Assembly (NCBI GenBank): GCA_026210745.1
Contig: CP110631.1
Span: 1,860,001 to 1,924,000, forward strand
DNA: 64,000 bases
Source of the DNA: Exobasidium rhododendri
Taxonomy: Eukaryota > Basidiomycota > Exobasidiomycetes > Exobasidiales > Exobasidiaceae
Direction of reading: 5' to 3'
Below are positions 10,577 to 21,243 of the stretch, piece by piece (within the stretch, counting starts at the first letter, position 1; each line of letters opens with the position of its first letter). The position numbers were made by a program, and so were the translations under genes. The notes under the pieces are model-generated. The model was not told the DNA's origin. It was given only the letters and a program-made list of their open reading frames with translations, and searched no databases.

Positions 10577-11649
10577 TTACATCGCATCGACTAAACTCTT
10601 CAGCTCTGTTTCGCTTAGCAATCTGAATTGACCGCTGGGCCTTCCGTCTTTCGTCTTCCTTGGGGTCACGACTCCCAACTGCACATTTCGTTCATCCAGC
10701 TTTTCTTCCATGACTTGTTTCAGTACTCGTAGTGTGAGGAGACTAGCTTCATGCAGTGACATGTCCTGCGGGTCATGCATTTCTAGAGGTGAGCCAACAT
10801 TTCAAGAAGGACCCCATACCGAACTTCTTTTCTGCAGCTCACCTTCTTATATTTGTCTTGCAGCTCTCCTTGTGCTCCCTCCGAACCGCTTCCAATTGCC
10901 TTGGCATCGTAACGTACAAATGTTCCAGAAGGGTCGGCGTGATATCTAGAAGGCGGCGTGTAGGCTTAATTAGCCTTCAGATAAAGATACGTGGCTCTTC
11001 TTCAATGACTACTGCTGTCTCACTCACAATTGAGGACCCTTTTCGTCAATTCCAGCAATCAGGAGAGCTACACCGAAAGGCCGACTCATGAGAGCTTCAT
11101 CATCGTGTGTTGATTCACCAAATCGCAAAGCCAAATCACACACCGCCTGTGTCACACTTGACACCTTAATTTCCTCATCATATGTAAAAGCGTGATTCTG
11201 TTGACATATGCGAGATAGGCTTCAGCTAGGGGCGATCGTGTTTCTCTCTACCTGACGATGCATGGAAGTAACTTACCTGGCTGGTGACTCGAGCGTGCTC
11301 GATCATAGTCCTGGCATCAGCAGTCAAACCGCTCATGGCGCACCCAAGATGTGCGTCAATCTCCATTATCTTTTCGATTGAAGTCGCCTCTAACAGCTTT
11401 GACTGGACTCTCTTCTCCACCCCTAGAACGACACCTTCTGGTGTGGATATTCCAATTGTTGTACTGCCTAATTTGATAGCTTCGATTGCATACTCGACTT
11501 GGAACAATCTGCCCTCCGGTGAGAATGTATTGACACCTCTGTCTGTAAATCAGAAGACATAGTGCGATGAATCAGCACACAAGGATACCAATCAGTCTTT
11601 CATGTCCCTATCTCCTCGACTCACCATATTCCGATCTGGTGAGGAACAT
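10577..11649 (-). CDS. PUP2: 20S proteasome alpha5 subunit
   Basis: There are five exons on the minus strand: 11649-11625, 11542-11277, 11197-11028, 10945-10843 and 10765-10577 (250 residues). All junctions are GT-AG and in phase. The product starts [20 protein letters not shown] and continues [16 protein letters not shown], the alpha-subunit signature in its alpha5 version. Also visible are the [18 protein letters not shown] strand pair and the C-terminal helix [12 protein letters not shown], all characteristic of PSMA5/Pup2. It sits in the outer alpha ring of the 20S core and is not proteolytic. Choosing the acceptor CCCGCAG at 10766 rather than the nearer CTCTAG restores the reading frame and the conserved K-K-x-M-x-L-x-E-A segment. 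A 14-residue stretch before the C-terminus ([12 protein letters not shown]) is longer than in animals. Confidence 0.93.
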
Positions 11650-12149
11650 CTTGGCTTCTCGGTGTGGTATCGTCAGCGAAAGGCGAACTACCACCACTCT
11701 TCCCTAAATCTACTTGGTGTACCTTTCTTTACGTGGCCTGAGCGACGTCGAGGGCCGCGAAGCCTTCTAAATGATCACGTGGCTTAGGCTTCGGGTGTTG
11801 GAAGTCGACGTGCATGCATGTATGGAGGGAGGAGGAGGGGGTAAACGTAGCTTGGTGAAATCACCGCCTGGACTCGGGTTTGGGACTGTTGAGTGTATTG
11901 GAGTGGAGATCGTCTTTGCCAGCCGGACGTTATTCAACAGACTTGAATCGCCTTTCGCCTCGCTCTCGCTTCGATCGCGGACGTGAAATCCACACAACTC
12001 TGTGCAATTCGCAACACAATTAGACGGACGCAAATTGAGCTGGCGTGCAAGGACTTCATCGATTGGGATACCTCGGAAGGCACTACCACGCTCCCATACC
12101 AGCTCACACTTCAAAACTCGTCTGTTCATCGCAGAGAGACTCGCTCACG
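11650..12149. promoter_or_regulatory. Divergent promoter region PUP2/ENT3
   Basis: This 500-bp head-to-head spacer contains a purine tract at about 11823-11842 (GGAGGGAGGAGGAGGGGG). No ascomycete-type proteasome element (GGTGGCAAA) is present on either strand. Confidence 0.4.
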
Positions 12150-13699
12150 ATGGTAAGTGCCGCGAATTTTGGTCTGTGATTGGCTTGCTACGATGGCTAA
12201 TATCGCTCCCACCTTTGCGGTTTGCAGGACTTCGATGACATGTGAGATGACGTCTAGACGAGCCAGCGTATATAATCGTGACTGACTCTCGCTTCTACGT
12301 CTACAACAGCGGCAGTCGCCTCGCCAATCTGACGATGTACGACGTCAAGCAGCTTTACACAACAGCCAAAAACTACGCCCTCAACATCTCTGAGATCGAA
12401 GCGAAAGTCAACGAAGCGACTAGCGATGATCCCTGGGGCGCTTCCTCGACTTTGATGCAAGAGATTGCAGCAGCAACACAAAACTTTCAAGACTTCAACG
12501 AGATCATGCCAGCCATATATCGAAACTTTATGGAGAAGGAGGCTAGGGAATGGAGACAAATCTATAAGGTGAGTCTAATTGACACGTAGCCCAGGAGGGA
12601 AGTAGGGTGAATGACAAAAGTACTCATCCTACTTCTCATTTAGGCCCTTCAACTTCTCGAGTACCTCACCAAGCACGGTTCAGAAAGGGTGGTGGATGAT
12701 GCTCGATCTCATTTGGGTACTATTAAAATCCTTCGCAATTTCCATTACATCGATGAAGCAGGCAAAGATCAAGGATTGAATGTGCGAAATAGAGCAAAAG
12801 AGATTGCCGAACTATTGTCTGACGTTGAAAGGATTCGTCAAGAGCGGCGAAAGGCCCGAGCCAACAAGCAAAAGTATCAAGGCGCCAGCAATTCCGACTT
12901 TGTTCCAGGCAGTGGATCAGGCAGATATGGAGGATTTGGAAGTGAAAGCGCCTATGGCGGAGGAGGATACAACGGAGGCAGTGGTGGGGGAGGAGGGGGT
13001 AGCAGTAGCGCGCCAAGGAGGGAAAGCTTTGACGAATACGATGCCGGTGAGGACGACGATGGCGGTAGGAAGGCACCCGCTGCAGTGACCTCAACAAGTC
13101 GACGGAATGGAGGCCACTCTAGTGGCGCAAAAGCAGCGCCTCCCAAGAAGCAAGAAAAAGTAGTTGATCTGTTCAGCTTCGATGACGACGAACCAGCACC
13201 CACTCCAGCCTCCAAAGCAAATGTCACTTCAGCAGCGCCCATCGATGCATTTGACGACTTTGATGACTTCCAAGCAGCTCCTTCTGCTGCTCCTGTCCCT
13301 TCATCAAGGCCTGCAGCTTCTATCGCTGCTGCTTCCGCCTCTAAGAATGCAAAAGGCAGCGTCTTTGACTTCCTAGGAGAAGGCGATTTGGTGCCAGCTC
13401 CAAGTGCTCAGCCTTCACTTTCTGCTGCACGACTCACCCCTTCCACGGCACCTCTGCAACCACAACGAAGCATCTCTGGCAGTACTGCAGGATCAGCTGT
13501 GCCTCCAAAGGGCAATGCTTCTTCGCTCAATTTTGACGATCTCTGGGCTACTTCTGCAGGCAAGTCGAGCACGACGAATTCAAACGACAACAAGGGGAAA
13601 ATGACCATGGCCGAGATGGCAAAGCAAAAAAGTAGCTCTGCCGTATGGGGTGGCTCGACTCCACAGCAGAAGAAGTCGGACCCTTTTGACTTTCTGTAA
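12150..13699 (+). CDS. ENT3: Epsin-like ENTH adaptor Ent3
   Basis: The exons are 12150-12152, 12228-12241, 12310-12568 and 12644-13699 (443 residues). Exon 1 is only the ATG and exon 2 is 14 bp; together with exon 3 they give MDFDDIGSRLANLTMYDVKQ, the expected Ent3-type start. The ENTH domain (residues ~1-150) has SDDPWGASSTLMQEIA, YRNFMEKEAREWRQIYKALQ, and KHGSERVVDD followed by NVRNRAKEI. ENTH domains bind phosphoinositides; Ent3 works with clathrin, AP-1 and GGA adaptors at the trans-Golgi and endosomes. The tail is Gly/Ser/Ala-rich and disordered, with acidic Phe motifs (DLFSFDDDE, AFDDFDDFQ, DPFDFL at the very end) of the type that bind the gamma-adaptin/GGA ear. No NPF or ubiquitin-interacting motif is obvious, supporting Ent3 over Ent1/2. 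Confidence 0.92.
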
Positions 13700-13900
13700 T
13701 AGAAGGAATCATGCGTTACCGAGAGCAGTCGTCACCTTCAATCATTAGTTCTGAAATATGGATGTTGTTCACTCGTTGATCGCACAGTACGAATCAGAAG
13801 GAGAATGACCTTCGAAGATGTGTGAGGAATAATTTCATTAAGTTGGATGAATTTTTGATGGTACAATTGAACTAGAATTGAAGCAGATTAGGGGTGACCG

Positions 13901-16532
13901 CTAGTGAGACGATTGACGGTTCTGTAAGTTTGAGGAGACGGTAAAATTGGTTCGATGGGGCGAGTCTCTCTGGTTAATGCCGCTTTGATCGACTAGTAGA
14001 GTTGCCTCGGCGTACATGAGCTTGTAGCGGACAAGCTGTCACACAAGAAGAAGAGGAGGAGGAGGGGAAAAGGAACACTAGTCAGTCGACACTTTACTTT
14101 TCTTTTCTCCTTCTTCGATCTCAAGGGGAATAGATATCAATGCTCACCTCTTCCGCCATTTCTTCCTTTGCTATTTTTGTCATGACAACGTTCTTGACTA
14201 GATCAACGTGCTCTTGCTGAACAGCTCCTAGTTGATCTTCTAGATTCTTCACTTTTGCTTGCAGATTCTTATTCTGAATCTTGAGACTTTCAATCTCTCT
14301 TCGATGAGCTGTTGCAATCTTCACCTGCTCCGCAAAGTCAGAAGCATAACTGTCGAGCATGAAAGGGGTGATCTGGAATTCAAAAGCATCTCGAACGAAC
14401 TCATTCACTCGGTAGCCTCTTCTTTCCTTGTCATTGCCGCTGCCTTCCCCTCCGCCGGACTTTCCTCTGAAACCGCCGCCACCGCCTCCTCCACCACCAC
14501 CACCACCACCACCACCATCATCGCCTTCTTCTTCTCCTTCTCTCGTCTTGTAAATATCAAAGATTCTTGCTGCTAATAGGGGCACGGCTTCTTCAAAATT
14601 CATCTCAAGGAGTTGATCTTCATTCTTCTTCATCAGTGCGAGCGCAAATCGAAAGAGAGCTTCGATTCCCTCCGCGAAAACAGAGTCCAAGATCCGGAAG
14701 CAGATGTTCAATGGCGATCGATACGAAAAGAGTGTCATGAACCAGCCACTGGCGTACATGGAACTCTTGACACCCGATCGAACAAGGTGTCGATGAAGAA
14801 GGGGCAGCGTTTCTTCCAAGAGTCGATCGAACTGAAACAGTCGAAGTTGCAAAGCAGGCATATTGGGGACAAAGTGACCACGTAGGTCATAACTCTTCAT
14901 CAGTCGGACTAACGTGGAAAATGCTTCTTCTACCGGCATGTTGAGTAAGAGCGGTCCAACAACAAACTGCATACCTTGACAGTAGCCACACTCTTCGTCA
15001 TACAGTGAGTAGGCTTTCACGACGTTGAAGAGATCTTCTTGGCCGTTTCCTTGACCTTCCTTGAAGTAATCTTCAGACGGGAACGTTCTTGCCAGGTCTT
15101 TTCGTATCATCTTCTCATGCGGACTCGTTTGATTCAGGTAAAAGGCGTAGATGATCTCCATCTCCTCGTCCTTGCTGCTACTCATCAATTGCCACATCAT
15201 CCCTCGTAGAGCGCCTGGTATCCCAGCCTGTATGGCCTGACTAAGCTGACGAGGTTGCGTTTGAGCAATAGCTTGATAGTTTCCTATCACCATGCCCCAA
15301 AAGTCCCAATTGATGCCCTCATGCTCAGGCGCGGCCGCAGCGATCAGAACCTCTTCTCTCTCAGAGGATAACAGCGAAGAGGAAGATGCACTCTTCGACA
15401 TCGACGTTCGATCGACGAGCTCACCGACTGCTCTTGTAGAGCCACTACTCTCTCGAGAATGACTATATCTAAGTTCGTTGAGTCTTTCCTTTATTCTCTC
15501 CGTGCCTTCTATGCTTGATCTATGATCGCCTTCTGCTTGAGTCAGACGTGCGTTCTGTCTTGCCAAGAATTCGGTCTGGGTGTACAAGGATGGGAGAGCG
15601 TCCGTATTCGTGCGAGGTGCATTGGCTGCCAAGATTGTAGGAGCTGAGATTGTGTCTCTCTTAGACTCTAAGGGCGCCGTTGTACTGAGAGAGACGGTGG
15701 AGAAGCGATTCGTCTGAGAGGTGGTCGGGGTGCTCAATCCTACTTCTGACTCGGGATTCATAGAGATTGTGGAGAAGCGTTTCGGTTCAGCTCCATCGAT
15801 TTGTGGGTGCGAATTTATTTTGGATCCTCCTGGAGTTAGATCCGTCAGACTACCACCTTCATCATCAAAGGGATTGTTGATTGTCTCACTCGGGTCCAAG
15901 AGAGACAGAGCGCCTTTGGAAGAAAGCGTCTGTTCCTTGTCGTTGATGAGATCCGCTACTGCCATTGCGCCGCTGTCCTCCTCTGCATCTTCTTTGACTT
16001 GGATAGTCTGATCGCCTTCGTCTTCTACAGCGTCATTCTCAAGTCTTTCTGCTTTCGTACCCACAGCACTATCATCATAATCTACAATTCGCCCACTGTC
16101 GCGATCTTGTCGAGTTCGTCTAATCGAAGAAGTACTAGGACTAACGTTCTGGCTGGCATTTCGAATCTCATTGCGACCTGCTGGTGCAGAGACACTGCTC
16201 CCAGGTAGACTACCGCCATCGCTCTGAAATCTGGACATTAATGCCGCCACACCAGTGCCTTTCCCTTTTGAAAGTTTGCTGACAGTGGAAGCTGATCCGA
16301 TGCTGTCACTGACAGGCAATGCGAGGGCAGCAGGTGTTTGAGAAGCGTCACTGATGTCTATAGCGGATGTTCCTGCCGAGGTGCCTGTGTCTCCTCGCTC
16401 GACTTTGTTGGAGATCTCTGCTGGCATCTGTGAATTTAAGGCTGTTGTTGGCGAACCATCTGCAGCATCTTCGAATGAACGATCATCGTCACTGAAAGCT
16501 GGCGATGACGATAGCGAAAGATCTCCCGGCAT
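13901..16532 (-). CDS. GYP5: TBC-domain Rab GTPase-activating protein (Gyp5-like)
   Basis: The exons are 16532-14148 and 14035-13901 (839 residues). The last intron is supported because splicing yields LVRYKLMYAEA, a conserved end of the Gyp5 coiled coil. After ~400 Ser/Thr-rich disordered residues comes the TBC domain. Its catalytic fingers are visible: the Arg motif in IRKDLARTFPS and the Gln motif in ECGYCQGMQFVVGPLLL. These are the arginine and glutamine that complete the active site on Rab GTPases. Gyp5 acts on Ypt1/Sec4-type Rabs in Golgi-to-plasma-membrane traffic. A run of 15 glycines plus another Gly-rich stretch interrupts the chain right after the TBC core, before the last helices. 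A C-terminal coiled coil follows. It is divergent from KES1. Confidence 0.9.
14473..14517 (-). repeat. Gly-codon (GGN) repeat inside GYP5
   Basis: Fifteen consecutive glycine codons, mainly GGT and GGC, read CCACCACC... on the plus strand. Such runs are length-variable and this one sits in a loop between TBC helices. Confidence 0.9.
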
Positions 16533-16832
16533 GGTATGTCGACGCGGGTAATGGTAGCGCCTCGAGTGTTCTAACGGCGCAACACTTTTGCTCTTCCAGT
16601 ACGCGTGTGCTTACAAGCGCTGGACCCTGTCGAGGTTCACCAAGCAAGGTAGAGAGAGATTTTGCCAGTAGGTACAATATAAATTACCTAGAAGCGTATC
16701 TTGCTAGGTGGAGCTAGCATAGATGCCACGTGTGGCGCCTTGCCAAATCTATAGGGAGTACAAGAGTGGGTAGCAGTCTAGACCCTACCGAGGTAATCAC
16801 TGCTTTCAGAAGCTTCTCCACCACATCCAAAG
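16533..16832. promoter_or_regulatory. Divergent promoter region GYP5/KES1
   Basis: This is a 300-bp spacer between two traffic genes read away from each other. No clear element recognised; an AT-rich stretch lies near 16675-16690. Confidence 0.35.
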
Positions 16833-18378
16833 ATGACAGACGAATCAGACGTAGGCGGTGCCGTTCCAAAAGAACAGAGGCAAGGATGGGGTCAGGTATG
16901 TCAAGAAGAGGGACTCGAGACCGTGCAAAGAGGGATGGCGCGGATGGTCTGATGGAGAAAACCGTCTCTACTCCACAGTTCATCAAGACGATTGCTTCCT
17001 TTTCCGGCGATCTATCCAGCTTGACTGCACCATCCTTCATCTTATCACCTGTAAGGTAAGTGGTGGAGGGATGGAAAGACCAGTAGCGATCCCCTCTGAC
17101 ATGTTTTTCTCGAAAACGCTTCACAGCTTGACTGAATACCCCTCCTTCTGGGGAGAGCATCCAGACTCTTTCGCTGCCTGCTCGCAGGGAAAGGACGATG
17201 TGGAGCAGATGGTCAATGTCTTGAAATGGTTCATCGGAACGCTAAAGGGCCAGTATATGTCTCGTAATACCAGTATGGGAAGCGAGAAGAAGGTAAGAGC
17301 GGGATTATATCGGGTGAGGCCAACGTGAACAATCGAATTTACTTGATAAAGTCCCTCCAGCCCCTTAATCCTATCTTGGGAGAGCTTTTCATGGGAGCTT
17401 GGCCTGATAAGAACAACCGAGGCGAAACAAAATTGGTCTCTGAGCAAGGTAAGAAGAAGTTCTCCTCTCTCGTGCCTGCTACGGTAGTGAGGCTGACTGT
17501 GTCTTTCATGTCTCACGAACCCTCTTTAGTTTCTCACCACCCTCCCGTCACTGCCTACCTCTTGGCCAACGAAAAGGCAGGCGTCACATTAGAAGGACAC
17601 AGTGGACAGAAGTCTTCATTCAGTGGACGATCAATCAGCGTCAAGCAAGTTGGTCATGCCATTCTGCGAGTTCCTAGTACGGATAAGAAAGGAGAAACTC
17701 TTTACCTCATTACCTTGCCCCACCTCATCATCGAAGGGATCGTGTGGGGAAGTCCTTACATTGAGCTGTCACACGCAAGCCACATTTGCTCTTCCACTGG
17801 ATACTTGGCTACTATCAATTATTCCGGCAAGGGTTACTTTTCAGGAAAAGCTCACTGTTTCAAATCGACCATCTCCCCCGTCAGCCAGCCTAGCCACGCT
17901 CTTTACACGATTGAAGGTGAATGGAGCGGAGTGTCCAAGTTCAAGGGAGCCAGTCCATCGAAAGGAAAAGATGCCGTCTTCTGGGAAGCCACTTCGGAGC
18001 GAGAAGAGATTGACGTCGAGCCAATAGAAAAGCAAGGAGAAATGGAGAGCAGAAAAGTATGGCAAAAGACTGCAGAGGGTATCAGAAGTCAGAATTATGA
18101 CGCAGCTAGCAAAGACAAGACCAGGATAGAGGTGAGTAGGTAGCGCTTGAATTCGTATCGGTCTGGAAGCTTACTCCCCTTCTTCGGTCCTCTTTCCCTC
18201 TCCTCCACAGAACGAGCAGCGTCAGAAGCGCAAAGACGAGTTGGCTCAAAGCACACCTCACCAATTAGAGCACTTTGTTCACGTAGACGATGACAAGGAG
18301 TACGCCCATCTGATCGGCCAATTCGGTGGAAAGCCCCCTCACGAAGAAGCCTACCGGCGCAAACAAAGGGTATACTGA
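16833..18378 (+). CDS. KES1: Oxysterol-binding protein homologue (Kes1/Osh4 type)
   Basis: There are six exons (16833-16895, 16979-17055, 17127-17292, 17361-17448, 17530-18131, 18211-18378), 387 residues, all phases consistent. The product is a bare ORD barrel without PH or ankyrin domains, as in Osh4/Kes1. The lid opens with WGQFIKTIASFSGDLSSLT. The family signature EQVSHHPPV (residues ~130-138) is created by splicing exons 4 and 5. KPLNPILGELF precedes it, also across a junction; these residues coordinate PI4P. Kes1 exchanges sterol for PI4P between ER and Golgi and restrains secretion. The C-terminal helix (EEAYRRKQRVY) is also typical. It faces MRM2 tail-to-tail with about 90 bp between stops. 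Confidence 0.95.
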
Positions 18379-18468
18379 GGACATTGCGCCCCACCCTTCG
18401 CCCTTTTCTTCTGTCTCCACTACAAGCCTCGCACCCAGAGATGTCTCCCCGTGATGCTCCCATCAATC

Positions 18469-19219
18469 TTATTCCTTGAGACCACGACAGATCCAGTACA
18501 TTTCGCTACTCTCCTTACGGCTCGCTGCCACCTTCTTGGCTTGAACTTTCTCAAAGTAAGCTTGAAGTCTGTCTTTTCGAAATGCTTGTGCTTCGGGCGA
18601 GTCAAAGTATTTGACGACGAACCATCCTTTCGGATCTAGCACTCGCTTTGCAAACTCAAAGGCTGCTTCGATGAGATCCAGTGATGCCTGGTTGTCTCTT
18701 ATTGAATTGCCAGAAGTATTCGCTGGGCGATTGGAGAAGGAGACGCTATGCAGGTTCAGTATGTCTCTTTCCAATCTCTCCTCGAAGATTTCCTTAATCA
18801 GATTCGTGCTTTCTCACCCATCATGTCGCTCAGCACTACATCGATGGTGGTATCGTCACTTTCGCGCAAGAGATCATATAATTCGTCTTGAACAGCTAGA
18901 GTGGTAAAGTCACCCTTGATGAAAGAAAGCCTCTCTGAACCCCCTTTGCTGCTACTGCTCGTTCTGACCTGATTGTCCAAGTCGAGCAAGTCTAGGGAAA
19001 ACACACGACCTTTGTTACTTCCCATCTTTTCCAAAGCAACTTGAGTCCATCCTCCTGGACTTGCGCCTAAATCCACCACTGTCTTTGCTTTGCGAAGGAA
19101 CCGATAGCTTTCATTCAATTGAGTCAACTTGAACGCAGATCGCGAGACATAATTTGACTCTATCCTGGAGCGAACGAAGGAGTCGCTCTTCTGTCGAGCA
19201 AGATCTATATGATTCAAGT

Positions 19220-19256
<37 letters not shown>

Positions 19257-19445
19257 TAGTGATGACAAATTAGTGAAGATAGAAGTAGAAATGTCAGCAA
19301 ATGATCAGCCCGGAATCGTGAGCCGGACGTCTTACTTACAGCGTGAGGAAGAGCCACTTTTGGACGAGGCACTACGAGCGTATGGTGTCTCGCTGCTCTG
19401 AGTTCGGATCAAGCTTTGCCATGAACACTTAAGCTTTGACCTCAT
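18469..19445 (-). CDS. MRM2: Mitochondrial 21S rRNA 2'-O-methyltransferase (Mrm2-like)
   Basis: The exons are 19445-19340, 19204-18818 and 18764-18469 (262 residues). Exon 1 encodes a basic, Ser/Arg-rich presequence (MRSKLKCSWQSLIRTQSSET) that fits mitochondrial import and joins to YLARQKSDSFVRSRIESNYV. An FtsJ/RrmJ Rossmann fold follows: SRSAFKL, then the SAM-binding VVDLGASPGGWTQVALEKMG, LSDMM, PANTSGNSIRDNQASLDL, the catalytic-Lys region GWFVVKYFDS and ASRKESSEMYWI. These are the K-D-K-E positions of the family. Mrm2 methylates a uridine in the peptidyl-transferase centre of large-subunit mitochondrial rRNA. The first intron holds a CTG repeat just before its acceptor. The acceptor at 18765 was picked by phase; it leaves a short insertion between SDMM and NTSGN that yeast Mrm2 also has. 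Confidence 0.85.
19221..19250. repeat. (CAG)10 triplet repeat in the first MRM2 intron
   Basis: Ten perfect CAG units on the plus strand read as CTG on the transcribed RNA. They end about 15 bp before the ATATAG acceptor, so they occupy the position of the polypyrimidine tract. Confidence 0.95.
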
Positions 19446-19841
19446 CAAGCGGCAACCTGGCCAGAACAAGAAGATTGATCAGATGGATGTGGAGAGAGAA
19501 GCCCACGACTGGGTTCAATCTTCTCATCTTTTACAATTTACTACTGGACACGCTCTCAAAAAGAATGGGGGGGGGGGACATTGGGGGTGTGCGCTTCTCA
19601 CACGGAGGATTGCCGTCATGTCGATGATCTCAGAGCGACCTAAGGGGAGGAGCACAAGCAGTCTCCTAGATACGGAAGGTACGAACAGCAACGCGATGGG
19701 CTCCCCATTTTCGATTCTCTACTCCCGTCAAGCAGACATCCGCCCTACTCGCTCTCTCAAAGCAAAAGATGACTTGTCGATGGTATGCTAATGTACACTT
19801 CTTTGATGAGTTGACGGACAAGTGGGCGGTGCAACAGTCGA
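19446..19841. other. MRM2 upstream region with a G-run
   Basis: This 396-bp spacer lies between two minus-strand genes, holding the MRM2 promoter and the 3' end of the next gene. It includes 11 consecutive G at 19567-19577. Short plus-strand ORFs here look non-coding. Confidence 0.35.
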
Positions 19842-21042
19842 TCACATGTCCCCCATCTCGGTGTCCTCTGTTGCAACCCGCCCCGGCGTCCTCCCTGCCC
19901 CATCTACTGCGCGTTGCAGCTCATCCCCATTCACCCAGGAAAAATCATCCTCCTCCTCTTCGTCGAATTCGACGTCTCTTGCTGTGCTTTGGGAATGTTG
20001 ATACTGCGCATATAAGTCTTCGTCTTCATCTATCATATCCGCAGGTGGCTCGATCTCTTGATTAAGGCAAGGACAACAAGGGAAAAATTAGATCAGTGCC
20101 CAAGAAGAGATTCACCATGGAGGAAAGTTTCTCACCATGCAAAATGCAACTGGCTGCTTCCTCCCTCTTGATCTCCTCTTCCAACCACGCCACTTCATCA
20201 GGATCAAGCCATCCAACTTGCATTTGGCCACTTCGCTCTTGGTCACGAAGCATTCGTTTGTAGTCGCCGGCCAGTATCCGTCGAGCCATCTGTGTGAACG
20301 AAGCGTTCAGAGTGGCACCACCGTCAGAGCATTGTCACACTCAGAGACGCACGCTTCAGTCAGACTCTGAGCTCACCTCCATCTCTCGGTCATTCATATT
20401 TGCCTCTTCATAGTCTGAACTACTCAAATCATCGCTGCAAAGTACGAGCCTGTGCTTTTCCTTGTCATGCTGCTCTTCATCGCTATCTACATCCTTTATG
20501 CCACGATGGCTCCTGCTTTGAGATATCATACGAGCGCGGTCCTTCCTGCGATCTTTTGCCATGGCTTCTTGACATTTCAGTCGGAATTGCTGCTTGATCA
20601 AGCGGGCTGATGAGCTTCCTTCGGGCTCATTGTCACCAGATCGACTCAAGGCGAGTGGACCTGGTGTGAGCATTGGACGAGTTGAGGGCCGCTTGCTGGT
20701 CCTTTGGGATGCCAAAGGGATAAGGGCCCTTTGAGGTCGAGTGAGCGATGACTTGACAACGCTGGAAGGGGCATGCGCTGCAGTCAAAAACTCGGCTTCA
20801 TCCTCGTCGTCGTCATCGTCGTCTTCCTCCCCACCCGTGTGAGAAGAGCCAAATCTAGTAGAAGGTGACGCTGAGGAAGACGAAGACTGAGCCAGTGGTG
20901 ATGACATTGAAGTCCCAAAATATGGACGCTGAGCACCGATCTGGTGCTGCCGAGGTGTCTGTGGGCGGCGGGCTCCGAGAGCGCTGCTCATATGTGGTGC
21001 CGTAGGGGTGTGACTGAATGCTTCAAGGCGTGTAGATGGCAT
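19842..21042 (-). CDS. Unknown acidic nuclear-type protein, three exons
   Basis: The exons are 21042-20377, 20289-20136 and 20056-19842 (344 residues) with consistent GT-AG junctions. The N-terminal ~200 residues are Ser/Arg/Pro-rich and disordered with an Asp/Glu run. A basic helix region (RLIKQQFRLKCQEAMAKDRR) follows. The second exon encodes the most ordered part, a charged helical block MARRILAGDYKRMLRDQERS ending in WLEEEIKREEA, which may be the conserved core. The C-terminus is strongly acidic (EFDEEEEDDFSWV). I do not recognise the family. It shares a 201-bp divergent promoter with DNA polymerase epsilon, which may hint at cell-cycle co-expression; that is inference only. Confidence 0.65.
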
Positions 21043-21243
21043 ATTCACCTTTCTCCACCCTCCGACGGTCAATTTTAAATTGAAGCTCGGGGTCGCGTGT
21101 AGAGACGCGCGACGCGCAAAGATTCTGGTGTTTCCAATGCAACAAGATCGAGTAAGGAGAAAGGCTTTGGGACACACATCTCCCTCTCTTCCACCGTCCT
21201 CCCTGGTACTCACACACGATCTCTGTCGAAAGCTGCTCCTGCC
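21043..21243. promoter_or_regulatory. Divergent POL2 promoter with three CGCG cores
   Basis: Three CGCG cores lie within 23 bp (21094-21097, 21106-21109, 21113-21116); the sequence around the last two reads GACGCGCGACGCGCAAA. ACGCGN resembles the MBF/MCB core (ACGCGT) and the reverse complement TTTGCGCG resembles an E2F site. Both factors drive G1/S genes, and DNA polymerase epsilon is a classic target. The match is to the core only. Confidence 0.5.

Noticed and set aside
10781-10842. CTCTAG as acceptor of the last PUP2 intron
   Set aside because: It gives the wrong phase; the CCCGCAG acceptor 18 bases further into the exon restores frame and conserved sequence.
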